A stretch of 64,000 nt of DNA from JAUVZF01 sp964539385 (GTDB lineage Bacteria > Planctomycetota > Phycisphaerae > FEN-1346): assembly GCA_964539385.1 (NCBI GenBank), contig CAZIJC010000006.1, positions 4,568-68,567 of the forward strand, read 5' to 3'. Within the stretch, counting starts at the first letter, position 1; each line of letters opens with the position of its first letter. The notes beneath the pieces were generated by a model that made no database searches, was not told where the DNA came from, and saw nothing but the letters and a program-made list of their open reading frames with translations. Shown one piece after another: positions 1 to 7,799 of this stretch. The translations under genes and the position numbers were made by a program.

Positions 1-51
1 NNNNNNNNNNNNNNNNNNNNNNNNNNNNNNNNNNNNNNNNNNNNNNNNNNN
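1..51. other. Assembly gap (N run)
   Basis: Unknown bases. The gap abuts a short tandem repeat, which probably explains why assembly broke here. Confidence 0.95.
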
Positions 52-120
52 GCCGGGAGCGTTCGAGCCGGGAGCGTTCGAGCCGGGAGCGTTCGAGCCG
101 GGAGCGTTCGAGCCGGGAGC
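52..120. repeat. 15-bp tandem repeat at scaffold edge
   Basis: The unit GCCGGGAGCGTTCGA is repeated four times in full plus nine more bases, with no mismatch. It is followed by a small palindrome (GGGAGCTCCC). The array may continue into the N run, so its true length is unknown. No gene is seen between it and position 239. Confidence 0.9.
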
Positions 121-238
121 GGGAGCTCCCGGTGGCGTTCATTCGCGGCGGCACGTGCCGTCGCGGATGCGAATGCCCGGCCGCTCCCGCGGCCGGCTCG
201 GGCGCCGCGAGACACGCGCAACACGTACGGAGAGCACC

Positions 239-1399
239 ATGCATCGACTCATCTGTAAGGCCATTGCCCTCGCGCTGCTCGTGGTTCCCGCGGCGGCCGC
301 GAGGCCCGGCGCCAAGGACGTGATCATCAAGACGCTGCCGGGCATCGTGGTCGACACGAAGGCGCGCGAGGTCCGCCTCCAGGGGACGGTGTGCCTTCAG
401 GAGGGCGCCCTGGAACTGTTCGTGTGCAGCGAGGGCACCCGCGAACACGAGAGCGTCATCGTGGTCAAGGCGAAGCCGTCGCACGTGACGTTCGCGCTGG
501 CGCTGCTGGGGCTTCGTCCCGGCAAGCCGGGGTTCGTGACCGAGGGCGGGGCGTTCAGCCCGCCCGCGGGCGAGGTTGTCACGATCACCGCCCGCTTCAC
601 GCCCGAGGGAGGCAAGCAGAAAGAGGTCCCCGCGTGGAAACTGCTTCGCCTCGCGGGAATGGAAGAAGGGCTCGACCGGTCGTTCGACTGGGTCGCCATC
701 GGCCGCCCCGAAGCCGACGCCATGAAGGCCGCCGACCGCGAGGGCACGGTCGTGTGCATCGCCAACTTCCTGGAGGCCGTCATCGACGTGCCGTTCGAGT
801 CCACCAGCGTCAACAGCAACCTCGCCTACGAGGCGAATCCCCGCGTGGTTCCGAAGGTCGGCACGCCCGTCGAACTCATCATCCGCCCCACCGGCAGCCG
901 CATCGAACCCAGGAAGGTCCAGGCGGAGGTCGTCCTGAAGAAGGGGGCGCCGCCGCTGCTCGACGGCCGGTCGGTGACCCTCGAGGAACTCAAGAACGCC
1001 GTCAACGCCATGCCGGCCGTCATCCGCACGACCGTCCTGCGTGCCGACCCCGACGAGCGGTTCGGCCGCGTCATGCAGGTCAACGACATCCTTCGCGACG
1101 CCCTGATGCAGGTGCGCCTGGTGGTCTTGAAGCCAGAGGCGCCCCCGCCCGGCCAGACGGGGCCGCCGCTGGAGATCGTCGTCACGGCCGACGAGAAGGT
1201 CCGCCTGGGCGAGACGTCGCTCGCGCCCAAGGCGTTCTGCGCCAAAGTCAAGGACCTGCTGAAGGGGGCCGAGCGAGTCCGCCTGAAGGCCGACGCGAAG
1301 GCGTCGATGAAAACCATCGCCGAGGTCATGGCCGCCGTCCGCGACTCCGGCGCCGCCGTCTCGCTGACCACGAACGCGCCGGGCAAGCCCGGCGGCTAA
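239..1399 (+). CDS. Exported YdjY-like protein with two ExbD-like periplasmic segments
   Basis: 386 aa from the ATG preceded by GGAGAG. Residues 1-21 form a signal peptide (charged start, leucine/alanine core, small residues at the end). About residues 30-165 resemble the YdjY domain seen in planctomycetes, including the hESVIVVKAKPSHV and LLGLRPGKPG regions. About 240-300 and again 310-378 have the pattern of the ExbD/TolR periplasmic domain (a beta strand, then 'LRADPDERFGRVMQVND' or 'LKADAKASMKTIAEVMAAV', then a strand), but no membrane anchor precedes either. The last seven codons and the stop lie inside a dispersed repeat (see 1373-1476). The function is unknown; an envelope role is inferred. 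Confidence 0.75.
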   Translation: MHRLICKAIALALLVVPAAAARPGAKDVIIKTLPGIVVDTKAREVRLQGTVCLQEGALELFVCSEGTREHESVIVVKAKPSHVTFALALLGLRPGKPGFVTEGGAFSPPAGEVVTITARFTPEGGKQKEVPAWKLLRLAGMEEGLDRSFDWVAIGRPEADAMKAADREGTVVCIANFLEAVIDVPFESTSVNSNLAYEANPRVVPKVGTPVELIIRPTGSRIEPRKVQAEVVLKKGAPPLLDGRSVTLEELKNAVNAMPAVIRTTVLRADPDERFGRVMQVNDILRDALMQVRLVVLKPEAPPPGQTGPPLEIVVTADEKVRLGETSLAPKAFCAKVKDLLKGAERVRLKADAKASMKTIAEVMAAVRDSGAAVSLTTNAPGKPGG

Positions 1400-1476
1400 C
1401 ACGGCCTCACGCACGTTCAGGGCACACCAAGAACGCGCCGCGCAAGCCCGGCGGCTAACACGGCCTCACGCACGTT
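1373..1476 (-). repeat. Two tandem copies of the GTTAGCC palindromic repeat (family A)
   Basis: Copies at 1373-1417 and 1432-1476 are 45 nt each and differ at one base. In reverse orientation each reads GTTAGCCGC, then a stem-loop of the form CGGGCTTGCCCG, then GCG. The first copy overlaps the 3' end of the upstream gene and supplies its TAA stop (GGCTAA). Other family-A copies are listed at 13322, 16271, 42117-43028, 47899 and 50754. Confidence 0.85.
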
Positions 1477-1487
1477 GTTCGCCGAGG

Positions 1488-2381
1488 TTACTCGGCGCTG
1501 CGTGCAATCCACGTCCGGAAGTCCTCGCCGATGTCGCCACGATCCGTGTATCGCTGCATCGCGGTGCGACAATGGCAGGAGCGGTCGGGGCTGATGCGCG
1601 CGAGCGCCGCCGCGATGATCTCGGGCAGCCGTTCGGCGGCCCGGTCGCCCTCGGCCAACTCTTCCTCGGTGGCCAGTCCCTCGAACAGCACGGCCGGCCG
1701 ATACGGGCGCGGCTTGACACCCTCGGCCGCATTGACGACCCAGGCGAGCGGCGCGTAACACATCGCCAGTTCGCGCGCCAGGGCAAACTCCGGCGCGACC
1801 GTCATCCCGACCACCGTGCCGCCCTGGGAGGCAAAGAGGCGAATCTCGGCGGGCGTCTCGAGCCGCGGGCCGTCGGTGCAGACGTAGACGCCTCTTGCGA
1901 CGTGCGGCGCGCCGGCCGCCTCGAGCGCCCCTGCCAAGGCCTGCCGAAGCGCCGGGCAAAACGGCTCGCTGTGCCGCAGGATGCCCAGGCCGGTTCCTTC
2001 GAAGAACGTTTTCGCGCGGCCGGTGGTCTTGTCGAGAATGTCGTGGGGCACGACGAACGTCCCGACCGCCAGGTCCGGATCCATGCCGCCGCAGGCGCAG
2101 GTCGCGAGGACCAGGTCGGCGCCCAAGTCCTTGAGCGCCCAGAGGTTGGCCCGGTAGTTGACGCTCCAGGCCCCGGTCTGGTAGCCCTTCTCGCCGTGGC
2201 GGGTCAGCAAGAGGACCTCCCGCCCGCCGGGAAGGACCGCCCGAAACACCGGGCGCGACGGGCCGAAGGGGGTGTCGCGCTGCTGGCCGCCGGAGAGCCG
2301 CAACGCCGCCTCGTCTCGCAGAACGTGCCAGAGGCCGCTGCCGAGAATGACGGCCGCCGGCGCCGGGGCCGGGGCCGTCAC
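1488..2381 (-). CDS. MTAP-like purine nucleoside phosphorylase, probably serving menaquinone synthesis
   Basis: 297 aa with a GTG start. It belongs to the PNP/MTAP family: GSGL near residue 13, RHGEKG, VNYRANLWALKDLGAD, VYVCTDGPRLETPAEI and VGMTVAPEFALARE all match the methylthioadenosine phosphorylase pattern. Its start overlaps the stop of the upstream HD-type gene (GTGA), and it is the last gene of the mqnA-mqnC operon. The futalosine pathway needs an enzyme to remove adenine or hypoxanthine from (amino-deoxy)futalosine, normally MqnB or an MTAN. A phosphorylase filling that step is an inference from context; methylthioadenosine salvage is the alternative. The C-terminus has an unusual CHC motif. 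Confidence 0.85.
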   Translation of the reverse strand: MTAPAPAPAAVILGSGLWHVLRDEAALRLSGGQQRDTPFGPSRPVFRAVLPGGREVLLLTRHGEKGYQTGAWSVNYRANLWALKDLGADLVLATCACGGMDPDLAVGTFVVPHDILDKTTGRAKTFFEGTGLGILRHSEPFCPALRQALAGALEAAGAPHVARGVYVCTDGPRLETPAEIRLFASQGGTVVGMTVAPEFALARELAMCYAPLAWVVNAAEGVKPRPYRPAVLFEGLATEEELAEGDRAAERLPEIIAAALARISPDRSCHCRTAMQRYTDRGDIGEDFRTWIARSAE

Positions 2382-3061
2382 GAGTCTTCCTCCGCGCCGG
2401 CAAAGTCGGAGGCGTCGAACTCGGCCTCCAGTTGCTGCATGAAGGCACGTGCGACACCCAGGCGGCTCTCGGCGAGGCGTCGGGCCGTCTCCAGGTTGAA
2501 GGCGTCGCGGACGCGTGCCTCCCAGTAGCCGTACTGCTCGCGCCGCCGCCAGGCCCGGACGGTGTCTTCGACGGCGCGGCCTTCAAGGATGTACCGTCTG
2601 AGGTCGCGCCAGACGCCCAGTGTGCCGATGTCGTCGAGGCTGTCGGCGTCCGAGAGTATCTTCGCCTCAGCCAGGTCGCTGCCGGCGTCGTGGGCGCGGC
2701 GGATGATCTCCTGGATCAGGTCCAACTGGCGAGGCGACACCTTGCCGCCGAGCCGGTCGCCGGCCAGTTCGGCGCTATACTCCTTAACGTCCTCGGCACT
2801 CATGGTGGCGGCGGCATAGACGGTGGACGTCCGCCGCTCCTCGTCCAGCCGCACGGTGGCCGCCTGGTGGAACAGCGCCGCCACCTGAAGCGCAAAACGG
2901 TCGATCCGCCACGAGCGGACCTCCGCGCAGGTCGAAAGGCGGTCGGCTACGCGCATGACCCGCAGGGCGTGGTCGAACAGGAAGGCGTCCTCCCGCCCCA
3001 GTGGCGACCGGCCGATGAGCACCACGCGGGCCGTCTCGACGATGGGTTCGATCTCGGGCAC
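2378..3061 (-). CDS. HD-domain-like protein with altered metal site
   Basis: 227 aa, GTG start. The helical pattern and spaced motifs are those of HD phosphohydrolases: H31 in DHALRVMRVA, ALFHQ at 62-66, H124, and DADSLDDIG at 138-146. The HD pair that normally binds metal reads H65-Q66, so the classic site is altered. It lies 34 nt downstream of mqnC and overlaps the phosphorylase by four bases, so it is co-transcribed with menaquinone genes. Its role there is unknown. Either a degenerate regulator or a nucleotide-binding protein would fit. Confidence 0.65.
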   Translation of the reverse strand: MPEIEPIVETARVVLIGRSPLGREDAFLFDHALRVMRVADRLSTCAEVRSWRIDRFALQVAALFHQAATVRLDEERRTSTVYAAATMSAEDVKEYSAELAGDRLGGKVSPRQLDLIQEIIRRAHDAGSDLAEAKILSDADSLDDIGTLGVWRDLRRYILEGRAVEDTVRAWRRREQYGYWEARVRDAFNLETARRLAESRLGVARAFMQQLEAEFDASDFAGAEEDS

Positions 3062-3095
3062 CGCTCGCCCTCGTTTTCCCTCACCCTCTTATCGG

Positions 3096-4157
3096 TCACG
3101 GCCCCGAGGTCTGATAACGAGAATTGCGCTGCCTGGCCTCGAAACCGGCCCCTTCGATCAGCCAGCGAAGCATCCCGGGCGAGGCACGATGCACGCACCC
3201 GGTGGCCGCCACCACGTTCTCCTCGATCATCGTCGAACCCAGATCGTTCGCTCCGAAAGCGAGTGCCACCTGCCCGATCTTCGGCCCCATCGTCACCCAC
3301 GAGGCCTGGACGTTGGGGATGTTGTCCAGAAAGATGCGGGCCACCGCCACCAGCCGCAGGTACTCGGCCCCGCCAACCGGCCTCCAGCCGGGGCCGAGGT
3401 CGCCGCTCACCGCCAGAGCCGTCCTCGGGGCCTGGAACGGCCAGGCGATGAACGACAGGAACCCGCCGCCCGAGTCCTGAAGGTCACGCAGGCGGGCAAG
3501 GTGCTCGACCCGCTCGGCCGCCGTCTCGACGTGGCCGAAGACCATGGTGGCGCTGGTCGGCATACCGAGCGAGTGGGCGGCGCGCATCACGTCGAGCCAC
3601 TCGCCGGTCGTGCACTTGTTGGGGCTGATGCCGCGGCGGACGCGATCGACGAGGATCTCCGCCCCGCCGCCCGGCAGGCTGTCGAGCCCGGCTGCGCGCA
3701 GCCGCTCCAGCACCGTCCGGACGGTCAGGCCCGCGCGGCCGGCCATGTAATGAATCTCCGGCGGGCTGAAGCAGTGGAGCAGGATGTTGAACCTGGCCTT
3801 GATCTTCCGCAGCAGGCCCTCGTAATAGGCCAGGTCCAGCCGCGGCGAGAGGCCGCCCTGCCCGAGGATATGCGTCGCCCCGAGGCGGACCGCCTCGTCG
3901 ATCTTCGCAAAGAGCGTCTCGGTGTCCAGGACGTACGCCTCCGGATCGCCCGGCGACCGCCAGAAGGCGCAGAACCGGCACCGGCACTCGCACAGGTTCG
4001 AGAAGTTGATGTTCCGGTCGACGGCGTAGGTGCGGTACGGCTCGGGATGCAGCCGCCGCGCAACGGCGTCGGCCCGCCGGCCCAGGTCCGGCAGGTCGCC
4101 CTGCTCGAGAAGCCGCAACGCCTCCTCGGGCGACACGCGCTCCGCTCGGCCTCTCAT
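3096..4157 (-). CDS. mqnC: Radical SAM cyclic dehypoxanthinyl futalosine synthase (MqnC)
   Basis: 353 aa. The radical SAM cluster motif CxxxCxxC is at C56, C60 and C63 inside NINFSNLCECRCRFCAF, the form shared by MqnC, MqnE, CofG and CofH. Other family blocks seen are GATHILGQGGL, LHCFSPPEI, LPGGGAEILVDRVR, SATMVFGH and ASWVTMGPKIGQVAL. In the futalosine pathway MqnC closes the second ring of the naphthoquinone precursor. The ATG start overlaps the mqnA stop (ATGA). MqnE is the main alternative within the family, but the HILGQGG and PGGGAEIL blocks favour MqnC. Confidence 0.88.
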   Translation of the reverse strand: MRGRAERVSPEEALRLLEQGDLPDLGRRADAVARRLHPEPYRTYAVDRNINFSNLCECRCRFCAFWRSPGDPEAYVLDTETLFAKIDEAVRLGATHILGQGGLSPRLDLAYYEGLLRKIKARFNILLHCFSPPEIHYMAGRAGLTVRTVLERLRAAGLDSLPGGGAEILVDRVRRGISPNKCTTGEWLDVMRAAHSLGMPTSATMVFGHVETAAERVEHLARLRDLQDSGGGFLSFIAWPFQAPRTALAVSGDLGPGWRPVGGAEYLRLVAVARIFLDNIPNVQASWVTMGPKIGQVALAFGANDLGSTMIEENVVAATGCVHRASPGMLRWLIEGAGFEARQRNSRYQTSGP

Positions 4158-5005
4158 GGCCGCTCACCCCCGCCCGCGCGGGCCAGCCGCAGGCGCACGC
4201 CTTCGGGCGCCAACCCTTCCTCCACGGCCATCCGGTAGAAGGCCCGCAGGCCGTTCTGCTCCCTGGCGGCGAACTCGTACCGCACCTGCTCCATCAGGTA
4301 CGGCCCGGCCACCTCGGCCGGGATGCCGAGTTCCCGGACGGCGCGAGCGGCGAGTTGCTCGCGTGCAGCCAGGCCGGAGTCGCGAGCCTGCGACAACAAC
4401 TCGACAAGCAACTCGACCGGTCCGTCGGCACGGGCGACCCAGAAGGCGTAGACAAACGGCAGATGAACGAACCGCTCCCACTCCTCGCCGAGGTCCAGGG
4501 CCCACTTGGCTCCCGGCCGCTCCATCACGAGGGCCCGGTCGCCGATGACGACCTGTGCATCGGGCGGGCGTGCAGCGGCGGCGGCCACGTCGTCGGGCAT
4601 GACGAAATGCGGCCACACGCCGAAACGCCGCGCGAGAATGATCCGCGCCAGGACGTTGGACGTGCGGCTGGCCGAATCGAGCGCCACCCGCCGCAGGTCC
4701 TCCGGCTCGGCCCAAGCGAACAGCCGGACCGACCCGACGGGCCCCCGGGACCCGATCGCCGCCACCGGCAGCGCCACAAAGCCGGTGGCCCCGCCCGTCC
4801 GGGCGCGTTCCCCGCGCTCCACCGCCAGACGGAAATAGTCGATCGACGGCGCCAGCGCCACGTCCACCTCGCCGCCCTTCAGCATCGCCGCCAGCGCGCT
4901 CGGCACCCCGACGCGCAGCGCCACGTCATCGCGCCCCGCCAGGCCGTGCGTGAGCGGCCAGGCGTTCAGAAACTTCACCGTGCCGATCCTGATTGGTCCG
5001 GACAT
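4154..5005 (-). CDS. mqnA: Chorismate dehydratase MqnA
   Basis: 283 aa, first gene of the operon, with a strong GAGGAGG site upstream of the ATG. It has the MqnA/periplasmic-binding-like fold. The N-terminal GTVKFLNAWPL block, GEVDVALAPSIDY, VALDSASRTSN and the DAQVVIGDRAL block are characteristic. The enzyme removes water from chorismate to give 3-[(1-carboxyvinyl)oxy]benzoate, the first step of menaquinone synthesis by the futalosine route, in the cytoplasm. The overlap with mqnC suggests translational coupling. mqnD and mqnE are not in this window. Confidence 0.9.
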   Translation of the reverse strand: MSGPIRIGTVKFLNAWPLTHGLAGRDDVALRVGVPSALAAMLKGGEVDVALAPSIDYFRLAVERGERARTGGATGFVALPVAAIGSRGPVGSVRLFAWAEPEDLRRVALDSASRTSNVLARIILARRFGVWPHFVMPDDVAAAAARPPDAQVVIGDRALVMERPGAKWALDLGEEWERFVHLPFVYAFWVARADGPVELLVELLSQARDSGLAAREQLAARAVRELGIPAEVAGPYLMEQVRYEFAAREQNGLRAFYRMAVEEGLAPEGVRLRLARAGGGERP

Positions 5006-5031
5006 TACGCCTCCTCGCGGCCGAAGCGGCC

Positions 5032-5060
5032 ATTATAGGCGCGGCCGCGCGCAGCCACAA
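5032..5060 (-). promoter_or_regulatory. Sigma-70-type promoter of the mqn operon
   Basis: Read on the minus strand: -35 TTGTGG, 17-nt spacer, -10 TATAAT, about 25 nt before the mqnA start. It is back to back with the promoter at 5077. Confidence 0.6.
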
Positions 5061-5076
5061 GGAGCGCCCGTGCCGG

Positions 5077-5105
5077 TTGACAGCCGGCCGGCGGCGCCCT
5101 AAAGT
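5077..5105 (+). promoter_or_regulatory. Sigma-70-type promoter of the lipoprotein at 5155
   Basis: -35 TTGACA, 17-nt spacer, -10 TAAAGT, followed by a leader of about 45 nt with GGGGAGG. Confidence 0.55.
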
Positions 5106-5154
5106 GGCGCTCGGCCGAGACACGGACGCAGCCAAGCGGGGAGGCGCCGGCGCC

Positions 5155-5790
5155 ATGAAGCGACGAAACCTGCCAACTCTTCTCGCCTGCGTGGCGGTTA
5201 TCACGCTGGGGACCGGCTGCGAGAACGGACCGCACCTGTCGCGCGAGGACCAGATCCGCCTGCTCATGACGCGAAACCGCGACCTGGCGGAGACACTGCT
5301 CGCTGCCGAGAAACGCGTGGCCGACCTCGAGCGCAGCGGCGCCACGCCCGCCCCGGCCAGGCCGACCACCGACGACCCCTTCCGCCCCATCGCCGTCCGG
5401 TTCGGCAAGCACACCGGCGGCCTCGACACCGACGGCGCGGCGGGCGACGAACGCATCAAGATCGTCGTCCAGCCCCTCGACGCCGAGGGCGCCGTCGTCA
5501 AACGCGCCGGACGCCTCGTGCTCGAAGCCCTCGAACCGCAGGGCGACGGCAAGCCGCACAAACCGTACCACCGGTGGGAACTCGGGCCCGAGCAGCTTGC
5601 CGAGACGTGGATCGGCAGCCTCGGCATCCGCGGTTATATTCTGAAATGGCCGTGGCCCGGCGGCCGCATGCCCGCGAGCGGCACGCTGGTGCTGCGGGCC
5701 ACGTTCACGACGCTCTCGGGCGAGGCGCTCGTTGCCGAGGCCGAGATCGCCGTCGTCAAGCCCCCGGTCCCGGACGCCGAGACGCCATAA
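5155..5790 (+). CDS. Lipoprotein with coiled-coil start and beta-rich C-terminal domain
   Basis: 211 aa. The signal peptide ends in the lipobox LGTGC (C22). Residues 26-60 are charged and helical. The C-terminal part (about 75-200) is beta-rich, with IKIVVQPLDAEGAVVKRAG and SGTLVLRATFTTLSGE. The same pattern (V..QPLDAFGD, then VIVQATYYPPGG) occurs in the minus-strand lipoprotein at 6776, so the two look like diverged paralogues carrying one envelope domain. No known function. The start is fixed by GGGGAGG upstream. Confidence 0.7.
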   Translation: MKRRNLPTLLACVAVITLGTGCENGPHLSREDQIRLLMTRNRDLAETLLAAEKRVADLERSGATPAPARPTTDDPFRPIAVRFGKHTGGLDTDGAAGDERIKIVVQPLDAEGAVVKRAGRLVLEALEPQGDGKPHKPYHRWELGPEQLAETWIGSLGIRGYILKWPWPGGRMPASGTLVLRATFTTLSGEALVAEAEIAVVKPPVPDAETP

Positions 5791-5825
5791 GAAACCACGG
5801 CCCGCCGAGGCGAGCCGTGGAACAG

Positions 5826-5904
5826 GGCAAAAAGGTACCAGGCACCTTTTCCCCGAAGGGCCCGGAGGGTGCTACGCAGAAAAGGTACCTGGTACCTTTT
5901 TGCC
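5826..5904. repeat. Inverted pair of GGTACC palindromes
   Basis: Left arm 5826-5850 and right arm 5880-5904 are reverse complements over 25 nt with one mismatch. Each arm is itself a near-palindrome of the type AAAGGTACCxGGxACCTTT. The pair lies between two convergent lipoprotein genes and could fold as a long hairpin. Similar AAAAGGTACC elements are, from memory, dispersed in planctomycete genomes. Confidence 0.8.
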
Positions 5905-5933
5905 TGACGCCCAGGGTGCCGGGCGCGGCGGGG

Positions 5934-6401
5934 CTATTTGATTCTTTCGGGCATCCCCGGTATGGTCTCGAAGCGCTTGAGCGCCCCGCCGGGGTAGCGG
6001 CGTCCGGGCTCTTGCTCGCCCGGCATCCGCTCGACGGGCGGCACCTGGCCCTTCGTCTCTTCGGCCCGCTTCGCCAGTTCCTTCTTCGTTTCGTAGTACT
6101 TCTCGATGACGACGCCTTTGTCGTTGAGGACGAAGCGGAAACGGACCGGCTCGAGCGGGTCGTCGTAGAGGTAAAACATCTCGTTGGCGTCCTCGGGTGC
6201 GACCGCACCCGGCGCGTCGCCGGCGCCGGTGTCACCGAGCACGGCCGTAGGCTGGCCGAGGGCTTCGATGATCTCGTCCTTGCTCATGCCGATCTCGATG
6301 TCGGCAAACATATCGTCGAGTTCCGGGCGTTGGTACCAACAGCCCGTCGCCGCGAGGCTCGCGGCGGCCAGGACGGCCAGAACGTACCGATTTACGTGCA
6401 T
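5934..6401 (-). CDS. Lipoprotein with BamE/SmpA-like domain
   Basis: 155 aa starting at MHVNRY, where AAAGGATGG supplies a binding site. Signal peptide with lipobox LAATGC (C21). Residues 31-55 (FADIEIGMSKDEIIEALGQPT) match the first helices of the BamE/SmpA fold, a small outer-membrane-lipoprotein domain. The C-terminal third is charged and probably extended. It follows a second BamE-like lipoprotein with a 17-nt gap, suggesting one transcript. A BAM-complex role is not shown; many unrelated small lipoproteins use this fold. Confidence 0.7.
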   Translation of the reverse strand: MHVNRYVLAVLAAASLAATGCWYQRPELDDMFADIEIGMSKDEIIEALGQPTAVLGDTGAGDAPGAVAPEDANEMFYLYDDPLEPVRFRFVLNDKGVVIEKYYETKKELAKRAEETKGQVPPVERMPGEQEPGRRYPGGALKRFETIPGMPERIK

Positions 6402-6418
6402 GCATCCATCCTTTCGCG

Positions 6419-6757
6419 TCACGCTCCGCCTCCAAGGGCGTCCGCCGGCGGCTGCCGGGTGGGGACTTGCCCTTCGCGGTGGTTCTCCCAGGGTCTCTCC
6501 GGGTTCTGCCAGGACTTCCCGACCACCTTCTTGTCGGCGTCGAAGTAGATCTCCACCTTCGTCAGATCGCGGGGATCGTCGCGGGTATAGACCCACTGTC
6601 CCTCATCTGGATATCGGGCTTGACCGAGCACTTTCTTCACTTCATCTGCCGAATGGCCGAGCGAGACGGCCTGGTAGTTCTTGCGCGTCAACCCGCATCC
6701 GGCCGCAGACGCGGCCACCCCGGCCGCCAGAAGCACCCATACCATCCGCCGCATCAT
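6419..6757 (-). CDS. Small lipoprotein, BamE-like
   Basis: 112 aa. The signal peptide ends in SAAGC, giving a lipidated C21. AVSLGHSADEVKKVLGQARYPDEGQWVY has the BamE-type 'short helix, ExVxxxLGxP, beta' pattern, and the next strand reads DLTKVEIYFDADKKVVG. It sits between two other lipoproteins on the same strand (gaps 18 and 17 nt). Function unknown; an envelope role is inferred. Confidence 0.7.
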   Translation of the reverse strand: MMRRMVWVLLAAGVAASAAGCGLTRKNYQAVSLGHSADEVKKVLGQARYPDEGQWVYTRDDPRDLTKVEIYFDADKKVVGKSWQNPERPWENHREGQVPTRQPPADALGGGA

Positions 6758-6775
6758 AACCTCGCCTCGCTGCTG

Positions 6776-7513
6776 TTACTCGGACGGCTCGCCGATCTTG
6801 ATCACGCGCTGGGCGAACAGTTTTTCCGTGAACCCGCCCGGCGGGTAGTACGTGGCCTGAACGATCACGGCCGAGCCGGGCTCCATCTCGTGGTCCCACA
6901 GCAGGGGGAACACGTACGAGCGGTCCACCGGGTCGTAGTACTTGCGGTTGGCCGCCTCGTCCAGGACGGCCACGAACCAGTGCCCCATCCGGCGGCCAAG
7001 TTTCTCGCCCGTGCGGAGCCGGTACTCGAAGACCTCGATCCGGTAGGAACCCACGGCCTTCGTGGGGTCGCCGAACGCATCGAGCGGCTGGAGCCGGACC
7101 TCCAGGCCGTCGTCGCCGGGCGCCTCGTCGAAGTTCCTGCTCCGCGTGAAGAAGCCCACCACGAGGCTCCGCGGGGCGAACATCGTGGCCCACGGAGGGG
7201 CGGGCTTGTCTCCGCCCACAGGCTCAGGCAGCGTCGGCGCGCCCGGCGCCTCGTCGACGGGCTTCAGCGTCGACTCGGTCAACATCAATTCCCGCAGGCG
7301 GATCAGGCCCGACACGAGCCGCTCGCGCTGACCGTCCTGCGGCACCTTCAGCGCTTCGGCGCGCAAGGCATCGGCCAGGTCCAGGACCATCTTGTCACGC
7401 TGGAAGCGCTGCGACGGGCGGCGCGAACCGCACCCCGCTGCAACCAGCGCCAGAGCCCCCGCAAGGCCCACGACCCATGCCGCCCGGACCGGCCACTCGA
7501 ACGGTCGCCTCAC
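6776..7513 (-). CDS. Lipoprotein, paralogous domain to the protein at 5155
   Basis: 245 aa. Signal peptide with lipobox VAAGC (C28). The N-terminal half is helical and proline-rich. About 130-240 form a beta domain (GLEVRLQPLDAFGDP through SAVIVQATYYPPGG) resembling that of the lipoprotein at 5155. First gene of a three-lipoprotein minus-strand run. No recognised Pfam-type function. Confidence 0.7.
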   Translation of the reverse strand: MRRPFEWPVRAAWVVGLAGALALVAAGCGSRRPSQRFQRDKMVLDLADALRAEALKVPQDGQRERLVSGLIRLRELMLTESTLKPVDEAPGAPTLPEPVGGDKPAPPWATMFAPRSLVVGFFTRSRNFDEAPGDDGLEVRLQPLDAFGDPTKAVGSYRIEVFEYRLRTGEKLGRRMGHWFVAVLDEAANRKYYDPVDRSYVFPLLWDHEMEPGSAVIVQATYYPPGGFTEKLFAQRVIKIGEPSE

Positions 7514-7595
7514 ACACCACCTCCCAGGTGCGCCCCACGTATCCAGGGCGGATTATAGGTCCGCCGCACACGAGGTGTCAACCATTATGGGCAAA

Positions 7596-7731
7596 TCGGG
7601 CGCGCCGGGTGGCACGGCAGCGGCGAAGACGCGGCCGTGGGTCACGTCGCGCCGAGCAGCACACGGTCACGCTGCGCGTGGCCGTGCCACCCGGCGCGCC
7701 CGAGTGAGGCTGCACGGCCCAAGGGCCGTGC
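7596..7731. repeat. Long inverted repeat and adjoining hairpin (family B)
   Basis: 7596-7618 and 7681-7703 are perfect 23-nt reverse complements (core GCGCGCCGGGTGGCACGGC in reverse) around a 62-nt loop. Just behind them, 7712-7731 is a separate hairpin, GCACGGCCC-AA-GGGCCGTGC. Together they fill most of the gap between the lipoprotein at 6776-7513 and asnB. The GGCACGGC motif recurs at 36353-36372. Confidence 0.85.
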
Positions 7732-7752
7732 CACCCTGCCTGCCGTTTTGCC

Positions 7753-7780
7753 TTGACCGCGCGTGGGCGGGGCCTAGACT
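7753..7780 (+). promoter_or_regulatory. Candidate asnB promoter
   Basis: -35 TTGACC, 16-nt spacer, -10 TAGACT, 19 nt ahead of the asnB ATG and overlapping its AGGAG region only downstream. Confidence 0.45.
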
Positions 7781-7799
7781 CGGCCACAGGAGCCACCTC

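Noticed and set aside
2432..3451. Long open frame on the plus strand opposite the menaquinone genes
   Set aside because: It is antisense to HD-type and mqnC genes, with composition typical of shadow frames in GC-rich DNA and no recognisable domain.
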